From Nonomuraea sp. MG754425 (GTDB lineage Bacteria; Actinomycetota; Actinomycetes; Streptosporangiales; Streptosporangiaceae): a stretch of 64,000 nt of DNA. How positions within the stretch are numbered: position 1 is the stretch's first letter; each line of letters opens with the position of its first letter. The notes beneath the pieces are model-generated. The model saw only the letters and a program-made list of their open reading frames with translations. It did not search any database and was not told the origin of the DNA. Both the position numbers and the translations under genes were made by a program. The stretch spans positions 62,001 through 126,000 of the forward strand of contig NZ_SSXE01000010.1 in NCBI RefSeq assembly GCF_021699195.1. The letters run 5' to 3'. This document shows, in pieces, positions 8,683 to 18,063 of this stretch.

Positions 8683-9612
8683 GTGGCCCTGTTCATAGCC
8701 GGCCGGACCGCCCAGGGCGCACTGGTGCTGCTGGCCGTCTCGGTGGTCGTCTTCCTGCTGTCGTTCCTGTCCGGGGATCCCGCGGCGCTGATGCTGCCCG
8801 CCGAGGCGACCCCCGCCCAGATCGCGGAGTTCCGCCAGGAGATGGGCTTCGACCAGCCGGTGTTCGTCCAGTACTGGGACTTCCTGGTCGGCGCGCTGAC
8901 GCTCGACTTCGGCGTCTCGTACTTCCACGGTGACGACGCACTCGGGATGGTGCTCGAACGGACGATCCCGACCCTGCAACTGACGCTCGCGGCCATGGTG
9001 GTCGCGCTGCTCATCGCGATCCCGCTGGCGACGGTCGCGGCGCTGCGGCGCGGCTCGGTCATCGACCGCCTCGTGGGCGCCGTGGCCATGCTCGGCCAGT
9101 CCCTGCCGCACTTCTTCGTCGGGATCGTGCTGCTGATCGTCTTCACCGTACGGCTCGGCTGGCTGCCCGCGATCGGCAGCCCGACCGCGCGGGGGCTGGT
9201 CCTTCCGGCGCTGACCCTGGGGCTGTACGCCACGGCGGAGACGATGCGGCTGCTGCGCTCCAACCTGCTGGAGGTCCTGCACGAGGACTACGTGCGGACC
9301 GCCCGCGCGAAAGGCGTCAGCCGGGCGGGCGTGATGGTCCGGCACGCGATGCGGAACGCCGTCATCCCCGTGATCACCGTCCTGTCGCTGCAGGTCGGGA
9401 CGTTGCTCGGCGGAGCGGTGATCACCGAGACCGTCTTCTCCTACCCGGGGATGGGCCTGCTCGCCGTGCAGTCGATCGCCAACCGCGACTTCCTGGTGAT
9501 CCAGGCGTTCGTGCTCATCGTCGCGGCGATCGTCGTCTTCCTGAACGTGGTGCTGGACATCGTGTACGGGCTCGTCGATCCGCGCATCCGGTTCGAGGTG
9601 AGGCAGTCATGA
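8683..9612 (+). CDS. ABC importer permease (DppB-like)
   Basis: 309 residues, GTG 8683 behind GGAGGCGG. It has an N-terminal TM helix, a periplasmic loop with EFRQEMGFDQPVFVQYWDF, then five more helices with the EAA loop VRTARAKGVSRAGVMVRHAM, all standard for the first permease of peptide importers. The stop overlaps the next start (ATGA). Confidence 0.9.
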   Translation: MALFIAGRTAQGALVLLAVSVVVFLLSFLSGDPAALMLPAEATPAQIAEFRQEMGFDQPVFVQYWDFLVGALTLDFGVSYFHGDDALGMVLERTIPTLQLTLAAMVVALLIAIPLATVAALRRGSVIDRLVGAVAMLGQSLPHFFVGIVLLIVFTVRLGWLPAIGSPTARGLVLPALTLGLYATAETMRLLRSNLLEVLHEDYVRTARAKGVSRAGVMVRHAMRNAVIPVITVLSLQVGTLLGGAVITETVFSYPGMGLLAVQSIANRDFLVIQAFVLIVAAIVVFLNVVLDIVYGLVDPRIRFEVRQS

Positions 9613-10460
9613 GAACGTGGAGCCGGGTCCGCGGCGTGCTTCGTGATCCCGGAGGGCTCTTCGGCGCCCTCGTGATCGCCCTCATCCTCATCGCCGCGAT
9701 CGCGGGCCCCGCGCTGGCCCCGTACGACCCGTCGGCGCAGTCCCTGGAGACCCGGCACCTGCCGCCCTTCTGGATGGACGGCGGGAGCACGGCGCACCTG
9801 CTGGGCACCGACCAGTTGGGCCGCGACCTGGCCAGCCGGGTGATCCAGGGCGCGCGGGTCTCGACGATCGTGGGCGTGGCCGCCGTCCTGATGCAGGTGC
9901 TGGTGGGCGTGACCCTCGGCCTGCTCGCGGGCTACTGGCGGGGCGCCCTGGACGCCGTGATCATGCGACTGGCGGACGTCTGGCTCGCCGTGCCCTTCCT
10001 CGTGCTGGCCATGGCGCTGGCCGTCGTGCTCGGTCCCGGGTTGTGGAGCACCGTCCTGGTCCTGGGGGCGGTCGGCTGGGTGACGTTCGCGCGGATCGTC
10101 CGGGCGCAGACGTTGTCCATCCGGGAACGTGACTTCGTCCTGGCCTCCCGCGTCGCCGGCGCGCGGCCGATCCGGACGATGCGGGCGGAGATCCTGCCGA
10201 ACGTCGCGGCGTCGGTCATCGTCGTCGCCACCCTCCAGGTGTCCCAAATGATCATCGCTGAGGCCGCGCTGAGCTTCCTCGGCCTGGGCATCCAGCCTCC
10301 CGACGTGGGCTGGGGCAGCATGATCGCCGAGGGGCGCGACAGCCTGTCGTCCGCGTGGTGGGTCGCGGCCGTCCCGGGAGCGGCCCTCGTGATCGCGACC
10401 CTGGGGATCAACCTGTTCGGCGACGCCCTCCGCGACGAACTCGACCCGAGGATCCGCTGA
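9609..10460 (+). CDS. ABC importer permease (DppC-like)
   Basis: 283 residues beginning in the ATGA overlap with the preceding permease. Family motifs include HLLGTDQLGRDLASRVIQGA near the N-terminus and the EAA-type cytoplasmic loop (FVLASRVAGARPIRTMRAEI). Six TM helices are expected. It partners the DppB-like protein to form the channel. Confidence 0.9.
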   Translation: MRTWSRVRGVLRDPGGLFGALVIALILIAAIAGPALAPYDPSAQSLETRHLPPFWMDGGSTAHLLGTDQLGRDLASRVIQGARVSTIVGVAAVLMQVLVGVTLGLLAGYWRGALDAVIMRLADVWLAVPFLVLAMALAVVLGPGLWSTVLVLGAVGWVTFARIVRAQTLSIRERDFVLASRVAGARPIRTMRAEILPNVAASVIVVATLQVSQMIIAEAALSFLGLGIQPPDVGWGSMIAEGRDSLSSAWWVAAVPGAALVIATLGINLFGDALRDELDPRIR

Positions 10461-10461
10461 C

Positions 10462-11523
10462 ATGGCCATTCGACAACAGCAGGAACGCGGCGCGCCCGTC
10501 CTCGAGGTACGCGACCTCACGGTCGAGATCCGGACCAAGCGCGGCACCATCACCCCCGTGGACCGGCTCTCGTTCACGCTGCGCGGCGGCGAGGTCCTCG
10601 GCCTGGTCGGCGAGTCGGGGTCGGGGAAGTCGGTGTCGATGATGGCGCTCATGGGCCTGCTGCCGGCGGGCGCCGCGCGGGTCACCTCGGGCACCGCCTT
10701 CCTGGGCGGCACCGACCTCCTCTCGGTCTCGCCGAAGCGCCTGAACAGCATGCGCGGCGGCGTCGTGTCCATGGTCTTCCAGGATCCGATGAGCGCGCTG
10801 AACCCCGTGATGCGCGTGGGCGACCAGGTCATGGAGGCGGTTCGCGTCCATCACCGCGGGCTCGGCCGCAAGGGCCTGCGGGCCCGCGCGGTGGAACTGC
10901 TCGAACTCGTGGGGATCACCGACGCCGGCGAGCGGATGAACGCCTACCCGCACGAGTTCTCCGGCGGGATGCGGCAGCGCGTCATGATCGCGATGGCCGC
11001 GGCCAACGAACCGGCCGTGATCATCGCGGACGAGCCCACCACCGCGCTCGACGTCACCGTGCAGGCGCAGATTCTCGAACTGCTGCAGGACATGAAGGAG
11101 CGCATCGGGTCGGCGATCATCCTCATCACGCACGACCTCGGCGTCATCGCCGAGATCGCGGACCGGGTGATGGTCATGTACGCCGGCGGCAAGGTCGAGG
11201 AAGCGGCCGTCCAGCCGATCTTCGACGCGCCCCGTCACCCCTACACCGCGAGTCTCCTGGCGAGCATGCCGAAGCTGAGCGGCGCGGTCACCACCATGCG
11301 GACCATCCCCGGCGCGCCGCCCGACCTGCTCGCGCTGCCGCAGGGCTGCCGGTTCAACCCCCGATGCCCGCTCGCCGACGGCCGGACGGAGTGCCACACC
11401 CGCGCCCCGGAACTCGTCCACCTGGACGGCGGACAGCAGAGCGCCTGCCACTTCCCGGCGGAGGTGGAGAAGGCGTTCTCCCGAAGCTCCGACCAGATCG
11501 AGGAGGGCGGCGAGCGTGCCTAG
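10462..11523 (+). CDS. ABC importer ATPase (DppD-like)
   Basis: 353 residues. Walker A is GESGSGKS, the signature is FSGGMRQR, Walker B is VIIADEPTTALD, and the H-loop is LITHDLGV. The C-terminal oligopeptide-importer extension carries the Cys-rich region GCRFNPRCPLADGRTEC, which in homologues binds an iron-sulfur cluster. The start follows the previous stop by one base and the 3' end overlaps the next ATPase gene by 8 bp. Confidence 0.9.
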   Translation: MAIRQQQERGAPVLEVRDLTVEIRTKRGTITPVDRLSFTLRGGEVLGLVGESGSGKSVSMMALMGLLPAGAARVTSGTAFLGGTDLLSVSPKRLNSMRGGVVSMVFQDPMSALNPVMRVGDQVMEAVRVHHRGLGRKGLRARAVELLELVGITDAGERMNAYPHEFSGGMRQRVMIAMAAANEPAVIIADEPTTALDVTVQAQILELLQDMKERIGSAIILITHDLGVIAEIADRVMVMYAGGKVEEAAVQPIFDAPRHPYTASLLASMPKLSGAVTTMRTIPGAPPDLLALPQGCRFNPRCPLADGRTECHTRAPELVHLDGGQQSACHFPAEVEKAFSRSSDQIEEGGERA

Positions 11524-12508
11524 GATCCTGGAGGTCACCGGCCTCAAGAAGCACTTCCCGCACCGATCGCGCAACACCCTGCCGTGGCGGCCGCGGACGA
11601 TGGTGAAGTCCGTGGACGGCGTCGACCTTGACCTCGAGGTCGGCGAGACGCTCGCGATCGTCGGAGAGTCCGGATCGGGCAAGACCACGCTGGCCAGAAC
11701 CGTACTCAAACTGTACGAGCCGACAGCCGGCCGGATCGTGCTCGACGGAGCCGACATCACGGAGCATTCGCTGCGGCGGATGACCCCGATCCGCCGGAAC
11801 ATGCAGATGGTGTTCCAGGACCCGGTCGGCTCGTTGAACCCGCGCGCCGAAGTGGCCGCCATCGTGGAGGAGCCGCTGCGCGTCCAGGGGATGCGACCGG
11901 CCGAACGCAGACGACGCGTCGCCGAGATGCTGGAACTCGTCGGCCTCAACCCCGGCTACGGCTCCCGCTACCCCCATGAGTTCTCGGGAGGCCAGCGGCA
12001 GCGGATCGCCATCGCGAGGGCGCTGTCCGTGGACCCGAAACTCGTGGTCCTCGACGAGCCCGTGTCGGCGCTCGACGTCTCCATCCAGGCGCAGATCATC
12101 AACCTCCTGGTGGAGCTGCGCCGCGAACTGTCCATGTCGTACCTGTTCATCTCGCACGATCTCGGCGTCGTCCGTCAGATCGCGGACCGGATCGCCGTCA
12201 TGTACCTGGGCCGGATCGTCGAGGAGGGCGCACGGGACGACGTGCTGCTCGCCCCGAAACATCCCTACACGCAGGCGCTGCTGTCGGCCGTCCCGATCGA
12301 CAACCCCGCCCTGCGCGGCGTACGGCGGCGGCGGGTGCTCGCCGGTGACACGCCCAACCCCGCCAATCCGCCGACCGGCTGCCCCTTCCGGACCCGCTGC
12401 TGGCTGGCGACCGACACCTGCGCCACGACCGCCCCCGAACTGCTGAGCGTCTCCCCGACCCAGCGGGTCTCGTGCCACGTGGCCACCGAGCCGCCCCAGA
12501 CGCGGTGA
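11516..12508 (+). CDS. ABC importer ATPase (DppF-like)
   Basis: 330 residues from GTG 11516. Walker A is GESGSGKTT, the signature is FSGGQRQR, Walker B is LVVLDEPVSALD, and the C-terminal Cys motif is GCPFRTRCWLATDTC. It is the second ATPase of the heteromeric importer and the last transport gene before the amidohydrolase. Confidence 0.9.
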   Translation: MPRILEVTGLKKHFPHRSRNTLPWRPRTMVKSVDGVDLDLEVGETLAIVGESGSGKTTLARTVLKLYEPTAGRIVLDGADITEHSLRRMTPIRRNMQMVFQDPVGSLNPRAEVAAIVEEPLRVQGMRPAERRRRVAEMLELVGLNPGYGSRYPHEFSGGQRQRIAIARALSVDPKLVVLDEPVSALDVSIQAQIINLLVELRRELSMSYLFISHDLGVVRQIADRIAVMYLGRIVEEGARDDVLLAPKHPYTQALLSAVPIDNPALRGVRRRRVLAGDTPNPANPPTGCPFRTRCWLATDTCATTAPELLSVSPTQRVSCHVATEPPQTR

Positions 12509-12552
12509 CGCCGCCGCGCCGTCCGTTCCTGTCCGTCCCACCAGGAGGTCAG

Positions 12553-14175
12553 ATGTCTCACCCCTACGAAGCCGACGCCGTCTACGTCAATGCCGTCGTC
12601 CACACGATGGACCCCGCACAACCCGAGGCCGACGCCTTCGCCGTACGCGACGGCCGGATCACCGCCGTCGGCGCGGCGAGCGACCTGCACGGCCTCGCCG
12701 CACCGTCCGCCGTGGTCGATCTCGCGGGGCAGACCGTGATCCCCGGCCTGACCGACGCGCACACCCACCTCGCCTGGGCCTCGGACTCGCTCAACTTCTG
12801 GACCGGGATCCACGTGCCGCCCTACGGGGACATCCCCAGCCTGCTCGGCCGGCTCCGCGAAGCCGCCGCGGGCAAGGCGGCCGGCGAATGGATCCTGGGC
12901 ATGGGCAACCTGATGCACGAACAGCGCCTGGCCGAGCGCCGGTACCCGACCCGGCGCGAGCTGGACACCGTCTCGACCGACCACCCGATCCTGCTCCGGC
13001 TGGCGGGCCATGTCCACGTGCTCAACTCGCTGGCCATCGAGCGGATGAACATCCCGGACGACGTGGTGGCGCCGCCCCAGGGCCACATCGGCCGCGAGGC
13101 GGACGGCAGCCTCGACGGCGTGTTCCTGGACGCGCACCACGTCCTGACCCTGCCGGCGTTCGACCAGCAGGAACGGGTCGAGGCGATCGCCCAGGCGGCA
13201 CGCCACTACTTCCTGCGCTTCGGCATCACCGCGATCGGCGACATCGTCTCGGACGCCTGGCAGGTCCGCGCCTTCCAGGACCTCAAGGCCCGCGGCCTCC
13301 TTCCCCTGCGCATCGGCTACTACCCGGTCGTCCCGGACGCCGTCCGGTTCGACAGCGTCCTGGACTTCTCGACGAGCAGCGGACTCGGCGACGACTCCCT
13401 CTACTTCGCGGGCCTGAAGGTGTTCGCGGACGGCGGCGTCTCCGCGAAACAGGGCGCGATGCACGAGCCGTACCGGGGCACCGAGGAACGGGGCGGGCTC
13501 GGTTACGAGGAGGCGGAGTTCCGCGCGATCGTACGGGCCTGCCTGGCGAACCGCATCCAGCTCGTGACGCACGCCGCCGGCGACCGCTCCTTCGACTTCG
13601 TCCTCGACGCCTACGAGGGCGAGATCCCGGCGGTCGGCTGGGACGACCACCGCTTCCGCGTCGAGCACGTGTCGCACCCGTACCTGACGGACGAGCGCAT
13701 CGCCCGGCTGCGCGACTCGGGCAGCGTCGGCGTCCCGCAGGCGCCGCACCTCTACTCGATGGGCGACTTCTACGCCGAACTGCTCGGTGACGAGAAGCTT
13801 CCGCTCGCGCTGAGACTGCGCTCGATGATCGACCAGGGGCTGACCATCCCGGGATCCTCCGACCTGACCGGCTCGCAGCCGGAGTCGAGCAACCCGTTCC
13901 TCGGTATGTGGACCAGCGTCGAGCGCGAGGCGGTGTTCGGCACCAAGTACGGCACGAGCGAGGCGATCACCCCGTACGAGGCGCTGCGCAGCTACACGAT
14001 CGACAGCGCCCACGCGATCAACCAGGACCACGTCCGGGGCTCCATCTCGGCCGGGAAACTGGCCGACTTCGCCGTCCTCGACCGGGACCTGCTGGCGATC
14101 CCGACCGGCGAACTGCGGGACGTGACCGTCCGCAGGACCTTCATCGGCGGAACGGAGGTCTACTCGGCCGACTGA
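12553..14175 (+). CDS. YtcJ-like amidohydrolase (second copy)
   Basis: 540 residues from ATG 12553 with AGGAGG 4 nt upstream. It has the metal site TDAHTHLAW, then LKVFADGGVSAKQG, LVTHAAGDRSFD, RVEHVSHPY and IPGSSDLTGS. It is homologous to the enzyme at 2631 over its whole length, giving one hydrolase at each end of the module. Being the last gene of the importer operon, it probably acts on the transported substrate or on the product of the first enzyme. Confidence 0.85.
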   Translation: MSHPYEADAVYVNAVVHTMDPAQPEADAFAVRDGRITAVGAASDLHGLAAPSAVVDLAGQTVIPGLTDAHTHLAWASDSLNFWTGIHVPPYGDIPSLLGRLREAAAGKAAGEWILGMGNLMHEQRLAERRYPTRRELDTVSTDHPILLRLAGHVHVLNSLAIERMNIPDDVVAPPQGHIGREADGSLDGVFLDAHHVLTLPAFDQQERVEAIAQAARHYFLRFGITAIGDIVSDAWQVRAFQDLKARGLLPLRIGYYPVVPDAVRFDSVLDFSTSSGLGDDSLYFAGLKVFADGGVSAKQGAMHEPYRGTEERGGLGYEEAEFRAIVRACLANRIQLVTHAAGDRSFDFVLDAYEGEIPAVGWDDHRFRVEHVSHPYLTDERIARLRDSGSVGVPQAPHLYSMGDFYAELLGDEKLPLALRLRSMIDQGLTIPGSSDLTGSQPESSNPFLGMWTSVEREAVFGTKYGTSEAITPYEALRSYTIDSAHAINQDHVRGSISAGKLADFAVLDRDLLAIPTGELRDVTVRRTFIGGTEVYSAD

Positions 14176-14235
14176 CCTGCCGGGGCCCGCGATTAGCGGC
14201 CGGCTCTCGTGGTAGAGGGCGGCTGGAGGTGGGCG

Positions 14236-15168
14236 ATGTCGCAGGTCAGACCGATTCTCGTGACGGGGGCCGCCGGCAGTGTCGGAGCCGTCGGCCGGAC
14301 CGTCGTGGAGACGTTGCGGCGCCGGGAACTGCCGGTCCGGGCGCTGGTCCATCGCGAGGACGCGCGGGCCGAGGCGCTGCGGGCCACCGGCGCGGAGGTC
14401 GTCGTCGCCGACCTGACCCGCGCCGCCGAGGTCGTCCCCGCCATGCGAGGCGTGGGCCGGGTGTTCTTCACCATGAGCGTCTCGCCGTCCTACCTGGAGG
14501 CCGCCGTGGTGATGGCGACGGTGGCCCGCGAGAGCCCCGGCATCGAGGCGTTCGTCAACCTCTCGCAGCTCACCGTGTCCGGGATGAGCACCACGAGCAC
14601 CGAGGAGTCGCGCCAGCAGCGGCTGCACTGGCTGGCCGAGCAGGCGCTCACGTGGTCGGGGCTGCCGCTGGTGCTCGTCCGGCCCACGGTCTTCCTGGAG
14701 CATCCCTTCTTCACCCGCTTCGCCGCCGCCTCCATCGCCGTCGGGGACGAGATCCGCCTGCCGTTCGGGGCGGCGCGGACCTCGCCCGTCGCGGCCGGCG
14801 ACGTCGCCGACGTGGTCGCGACCGTCCTGGCCGATCCGGCCGCGCACCTCGGGAAGGCGTACGAGCTGACCGGGCCGCGCTCGGAGGACATGAACGCCGT
14901 GGCCGCCGAGTACTCCGAAGCCCTGGGACGGCCCATCCGGTACGTGGACGTGCCCATGGAGCGGTGGCTGAAGGAGGACCTGAACCAGGCGCGGCTGCCG
15001 GACCACCTGGCCGAGCACATCGCCACCATGGCCCGGCTGCACGCCCGCGGCCGGTACGCCCGCCTCACCCACGACGTCGAGAAGGTCACCGCACGACCGG
15101 CCACGAGCGTCCGGGACTTCGTGGCCGGCCACGCGGCCCTGTACGCCGGCCGCGCCCGCTCGGCGTGA
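14236..15168 (+). CDS. NmrA-like NAD(P)-binding protein
   Basis: 310 residues from ATG 14236 (GGAGGTGGG just upstream; a GTG at 14209 is less likely). A Rossmann start PILVTGAAGSVGAVGRTVVE is followed by the atypical-SDR pattern of NmrA/YtfG proteins, with no clear catalytic Tyr-x-x-x-Lys. Such proteins act as NAD(P)H:quinone reductases or redox-sensing regulators. It stands alone between the importer operon and a convergent serine hydrolase only 4 bp away. Confidence 0.75.
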   Translation: MSQVRPILVTGAAGSVGAVGRTVVETLRRRELPVRALVHREDARAEALRATGAEVVVADLTRAAEVVPAMRGVGRVFFTMSVSPSYLEAAVVMATVARESPGIEAFVNLSQLTVSGMSTTSTEESRQQRLHWLAEQALTWSGLPLVLVRPTVFLEHPFFTRFAAASIAVGDEIRLPFGAARTSPVAAGDVADVVATVLADPAAHLGKAYELTGPRSEDMNAVAAEYSEALGRPIRYVDVPMERWLKEDLNQARLPDHLAEHIATMARLHARGRYARLTHDVEKVTARPATSVRDFVAGHAALYAGRARSA

Positions 15169-15172
15169 CCTG

Positions 15173-16828
15173 TTAGAGCGTCGGGAGGCCGACCGCGTTG
15201 GCGGCGTCGGCCTCGAAGTAGTCGGTCGTGGCGTGGCGGCCGGCGTGCTCCTCGAAGAAGCTCCGCACCCCGTCGACCGAGTCATGGACGATGACGTTCA
15301 CCGCCCTGGTCCCGTCGGCGCTCGCCACCGCCACCGTCCACCGGGCCCCCTCGGGAAGCCGGCCGTACGCCTGCTTGATGGAGTCCCAGAAACCGTCGTG
15401 GTCGGAAATCGTGGAAACGGCCATGACGTGCACCGTGGCACTCTCCTCGTCGATTCGCGGATGCACCCGGCAGTTGGTGTGCAGGTACCGCGCGGAGCCG
15501 TTCTCGAATTCGTAGATCGCGACGGTCTGCGGGTCCTCGATCGGGTCGTCGGACGTCATCAGGAAATGGGTCTCGCTGATCGGGGCCAGCTCGTAGTCGA
15601 GCTGTTCCGGTTTGTCGAGGAGCTGCGCCTCCATGGGGTTCAGGGTGAACCTGAGATGCAGCTTGCCCTGTTCGGCGGCCACTTCGTAGCGGGTGCCGGG
15701 ACGTCCGTAGGAGCCCTCGTACCTGGCCGGATCGAGGGCCAGGGCCGGGTCGGGCTCCGGCAGGGCGGGGATCGTGACCGCGCCGAGGTCGGCCAGGATC
15801 TCGTTGAACACCTTCCGGTAGAAGCTGTCGCGCGGCCCTGCGTTGGCCAGCATCGCGACGGCGATGCCCGATTCGGGGAGGATGCGCAGGCGGGCGCTCT
15901 GGCTGACCGTGCTGCCGTCGTGGGCGTAGACGGTCTGGCCGTGCCAGTCGCACACGATGAGACCGAGCGCCCATTCCGGCCCGAACAGGTACGGGTCGGG
16001 AACGGGGACCCGCGACTCCGTCATCTCGCGGACGATGCCGGGCGAGACGATCCGGGTCCCGTTCGGCGCCCTTCCGTCGTCGAGGAAGACGTGCGCCATC
16101 GTGAGCAGTTCCCGGGCCGTCGTGCTGACGTTCCCTCCGGGGCCGAAGGAGCGCGGCAGGTGGTCCAGCGGTGTGAGCACGGGCCCTTCTTCGAGGGATC
16201 GGACCAGGTAGCCGGTCGCGGCCCGGCCGCGGTCCACGTGCTCGCGCCGGCTGCTCGTCGAGGTCAGCCCCAGGGGGCCGAACAGGCGGTCCGTCATGAT
16301 GTCGTCCCACCGTCTGCCGTCGGTCACCTCCATGACGCGGGCGAGGATCGCGTAGCCGAGGGCCGCGCTGTAGCCGTGGGTGTGGCCCAAGGGGTGGACC
16401 TGCCGCGCGTCGGCGATGTTCGCCACCATGCGCTCGTAGACGTCGTCGTCCTCGCCCGGATCTCCGTAGCTCTCCTCGATGCCGCTGGTGTGGTTGAGGA
16501 GATGGCGGGGGGTGACCTCGGCGCTGACGACGGGGTCGGCGACCCGGAATCCGGGCAGGTAGCTGCGCACCGGCTCGTCGAGGGCGATCTTCCCCTCGTC
16601 CACGAGCCGCATGAAGGCGAGGGCGGTCCACGTCTTGGACACCGAGCCGCACTGGTAGACGGTGCCGGTCGTCGCGGGCTCCCGCGTGGCGACGTCCCTG
16701 ACGCCGACGGCGAAGTCGGTGATCTCCCCGTCGTGCAGGACGCCGATCGCGGCGCTCGGGATCCGGTACTCCGCGAGCAACTCGGCGACGCGCGCTCGCA
16801 TCCGATTCACGTTCAACGCTCTTGTCAC
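15173..16828 (-). CDS. class C serine hydrolase (beta-lactamase/DD-peptidase family) with extra C-terminal domain
   Basis: 551 residues from GTG 16828 behind GAGGAG. The SxxK nucleophile motif is SVSK at residues 62-65; YSA near residue 160 stands where YxN is expected and HDGS is in the KTG-like position. A lipocalin-like second domain follows (about residues 360-460), and then a roughly 85-residue tail beginning near HVMAVSTISDHDGFWDS that resembles a small ferredoxin-like fold. There is no signal peptide, so it may act in the cytoplasm on small esters or amides. It is divergent from, and probably controlled by, the HTH regulator at 17030. Confidence 0.8.
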   Translation of the reverse strand: MTRALNVNRMRARVAELLAEYRIPSAAIGVLHDGEITDFAVGVRDVATREPATTGTVYQCGSVSKTWTALAFMRLVDEGKIALDEPVRSYLPGFRVADPVVSAEVTPRHLLNHTSGIEESYGDPGEDDDVYERMVANIADARQVHPLGHTHGYSAALGYAILARVMEVTDGRRWDDIMTDRLFGPLGLTSTSSRREHVDRGRAATGYLVRSLEEGPVLTPLDHLPRSFGPGGNVSTTARELLTMAHVFLDDGRAPNGTRIVSPGIVREMTESRVPVPDPYLFGPEWALGLIVCDWHGQTVYAHDGSTVSQSARLRILPESGIAVAMLANAGPRDSFYRKVFNEILADLGAVTIPALPEPDPALALDPARYEGSYGRPGTRYEVAAEQGKLHLRFTLNPMEAQLLDKPEQLDYELAPISETHFLMTSDDPIEDPQTVAIYEFENGSARYLHTNCRVHPRIDEESATVHVMAVSTISDHDGFWDSIKQAYGRLPEGARWTVAVASADGTRAVNVIVHDSVDGVRSFFEEHAGRHATTDYFEADAANAVGLPTL

Positions 16829-16875
16829 AAGGAGCTCCTCGTCCTGCCCTTATCTTTCCAAGTGAGAAAAAGCTA

Positions 16876-16986
16876 CGTTGCATTTCAAGTCTCGTCAACG
16901 AAAATATGGCTGTTTGCTGGGCTTTCGTGTCGATCGTTGCAACGATGGTGTGGATCAATGCAACACGCGCCGACCGGGCGTTGCAA
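16876..16986. promoter_or_regulatory. array of four TGCA-core sites in divergent promoter
   Basis: Cores lie at 16878-16883 (TTGCAT), 16937-16942 (TTGCAA), 16958-16963 (ATGCAA) and 16981-16986 (TTGCAA). The second is the centre of a perfect 14-bp palindrome ATCGTTGCAACGAT at 16933-16946. The last three are 21 and 23 bp apart, about two helical turns each. The same kind of array precedes the paralogous regulator at 60819. Confidence 0.6.
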
Positions 16987-17029
16987 TGTACTGTTGGTGA
17001 ACGCACCCGAACCGACAGAGGGCGAGCCG

Positions 17030-18001
17030 ATGCCCGGAGACAGGCTGACCCACGACGATCGCCACCAGATCGCGAGCTGGCTGGCCGAAGGGCTGGGCTA
17101 CGCCGAGATCGCCAGGCGGCTGGGCCGGCCCACCTCCACGATCAGCCGCGAGGTAGCCCGCAACGGCGTGCCCGGCGGCTACCTCGCCGACCGCGCCCAG
17201 CGGGCCGCCGGGCAGCGCGCCCGCCGTCCCCGACCGGCTCAGGTCGCGGAGCCACCGGCCGGCGGAGGTCCGGCCGCGTCCGTACGCGCCTTCGTGGCCC
17301 GGTTCGCGACGCTGCTGGCCGCGACCGGCCTGCCCCGGATGCCCGCCCGCGTGCTCGCCTGCCTGCTCACCTCCGGCTCCGAGGGCCTGCGCTCCGCCGA
17401 CCTCGTCGTCCTGCTCCGGGTCAGCCCGGCGTCGGTGTCCAAGGCGATCGCCTACCTGGAGGCGATCGAGCTGGTCAGGCGCGCACGGGAGGCCGGCCGC
17501 CGCGAGCGGTACGTCATCGACGACGACGTCTGGCTCCGCGCGTTCAAGGCCGACACCGGGGCGCACACCGAGGTCGCGGCGGCCGCGTGGCAAGGGATCG
17601 AGCTCTTCGGCGCGGGCACGCCCGCAGGCGCCCGGCTGCGCCGGCTGGCGGAGTTCTTCACCTGGATCAGCGAGCAGATGAACGGCAGCGGCCTGGCCGA
17701 CGCCGCCGTCCACGACGCGCTGACCGTGCTGGCCGCGCTGGTGCACGCCGCCCGGCCGCTCGCCGTGGCCGAACTCGCCACGGCACTGGACTGGCCGGTC
17801 CGGCGGACCGCCGCCGCCCTCGACGCGCTCATGCTCCATCCGGCCCTCTCCGACCCGCTCGCCGTGGAGCGGGCCGGGCGCGGCGCGTTCGCCGTCACCC
17901 CGAGGCCGGACCGCCTGAGCCCCGCACAACGCGACGCGCTGACCGTCGGCCCGCGCTCGGCCCGAGGGGCGCGGGCACAACCGTCACCTCACGGACAGTA
18001 G
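17030..18001 (+). CDS. two-domain HTH regulator (HTH_38-like plus MarR/GbsR-like)
   Basis: 323 residues from ATG 17030. The N-terminus (RLTHDDRHQIASWLAEGLGY, EIARRLGRPTSTISREVARN) is the helix-turn-helix of the IS30/HTH_38 type. After a Pro/Ala linker comes a winged-helix domain (MPARVLACLLTSG, LLRVSPASVSKAIAYLE) of the GbsR type. The protein at 60819 has the same order and N-terminal sequence, so the two are paralogues. Both lie divergent to an enzyme gene. Role as local repressor or activator is inferred; no integrase or transposase catalytic domain is present. Confidence 0.8.
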   Translation: MPGDRLTHDDRHQIASWLAEGLGYAEIARRLGRPTSTISREVARNGVPGGYLADRAQRAAGQRARRPRPAQVAEPPAGGGPAASVRAFVARFATLLAATGLPRMPARVLACLLTSGSEGLRSADLVVLLRVSPASVSKAIAYLEAIELVRRAREAGRRERYVIDDDVWLRAFKADTGAHTEVAAAAWQGIELFGAGTPAGARLRRLAEFFTWISEQMNGSGLADAAVHDALTVLAALVHAARPLAVAELATALDWPVRRTAAALDALMLHPALSDPLAVERAGRGAFAVTPRPDRLSPAQRDALTVGPRSARGARAQPSPHGQ

Positions 18002-18063
18002 TTGGGCAACTACTCATCGCATAGGCTCCCTCTGGAATCCGGTCATCCGAGAGGAGAACACCC

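Noticed and set aside
12265..15285. Very long open frame on the minus strand opposite the amidohydrolase and NmrA genes
   Set aside because: Antisense shadow of high-GC genes: biased composition, no domains, while the + strand frames carry full family motifs.
15233..17029. Possible 600-residue N-terminal extension of the HTH regulator at 17030
   Set aside because: It lies antisense to the serine hydrolase and across its promoter; the true start is ATG 17030.
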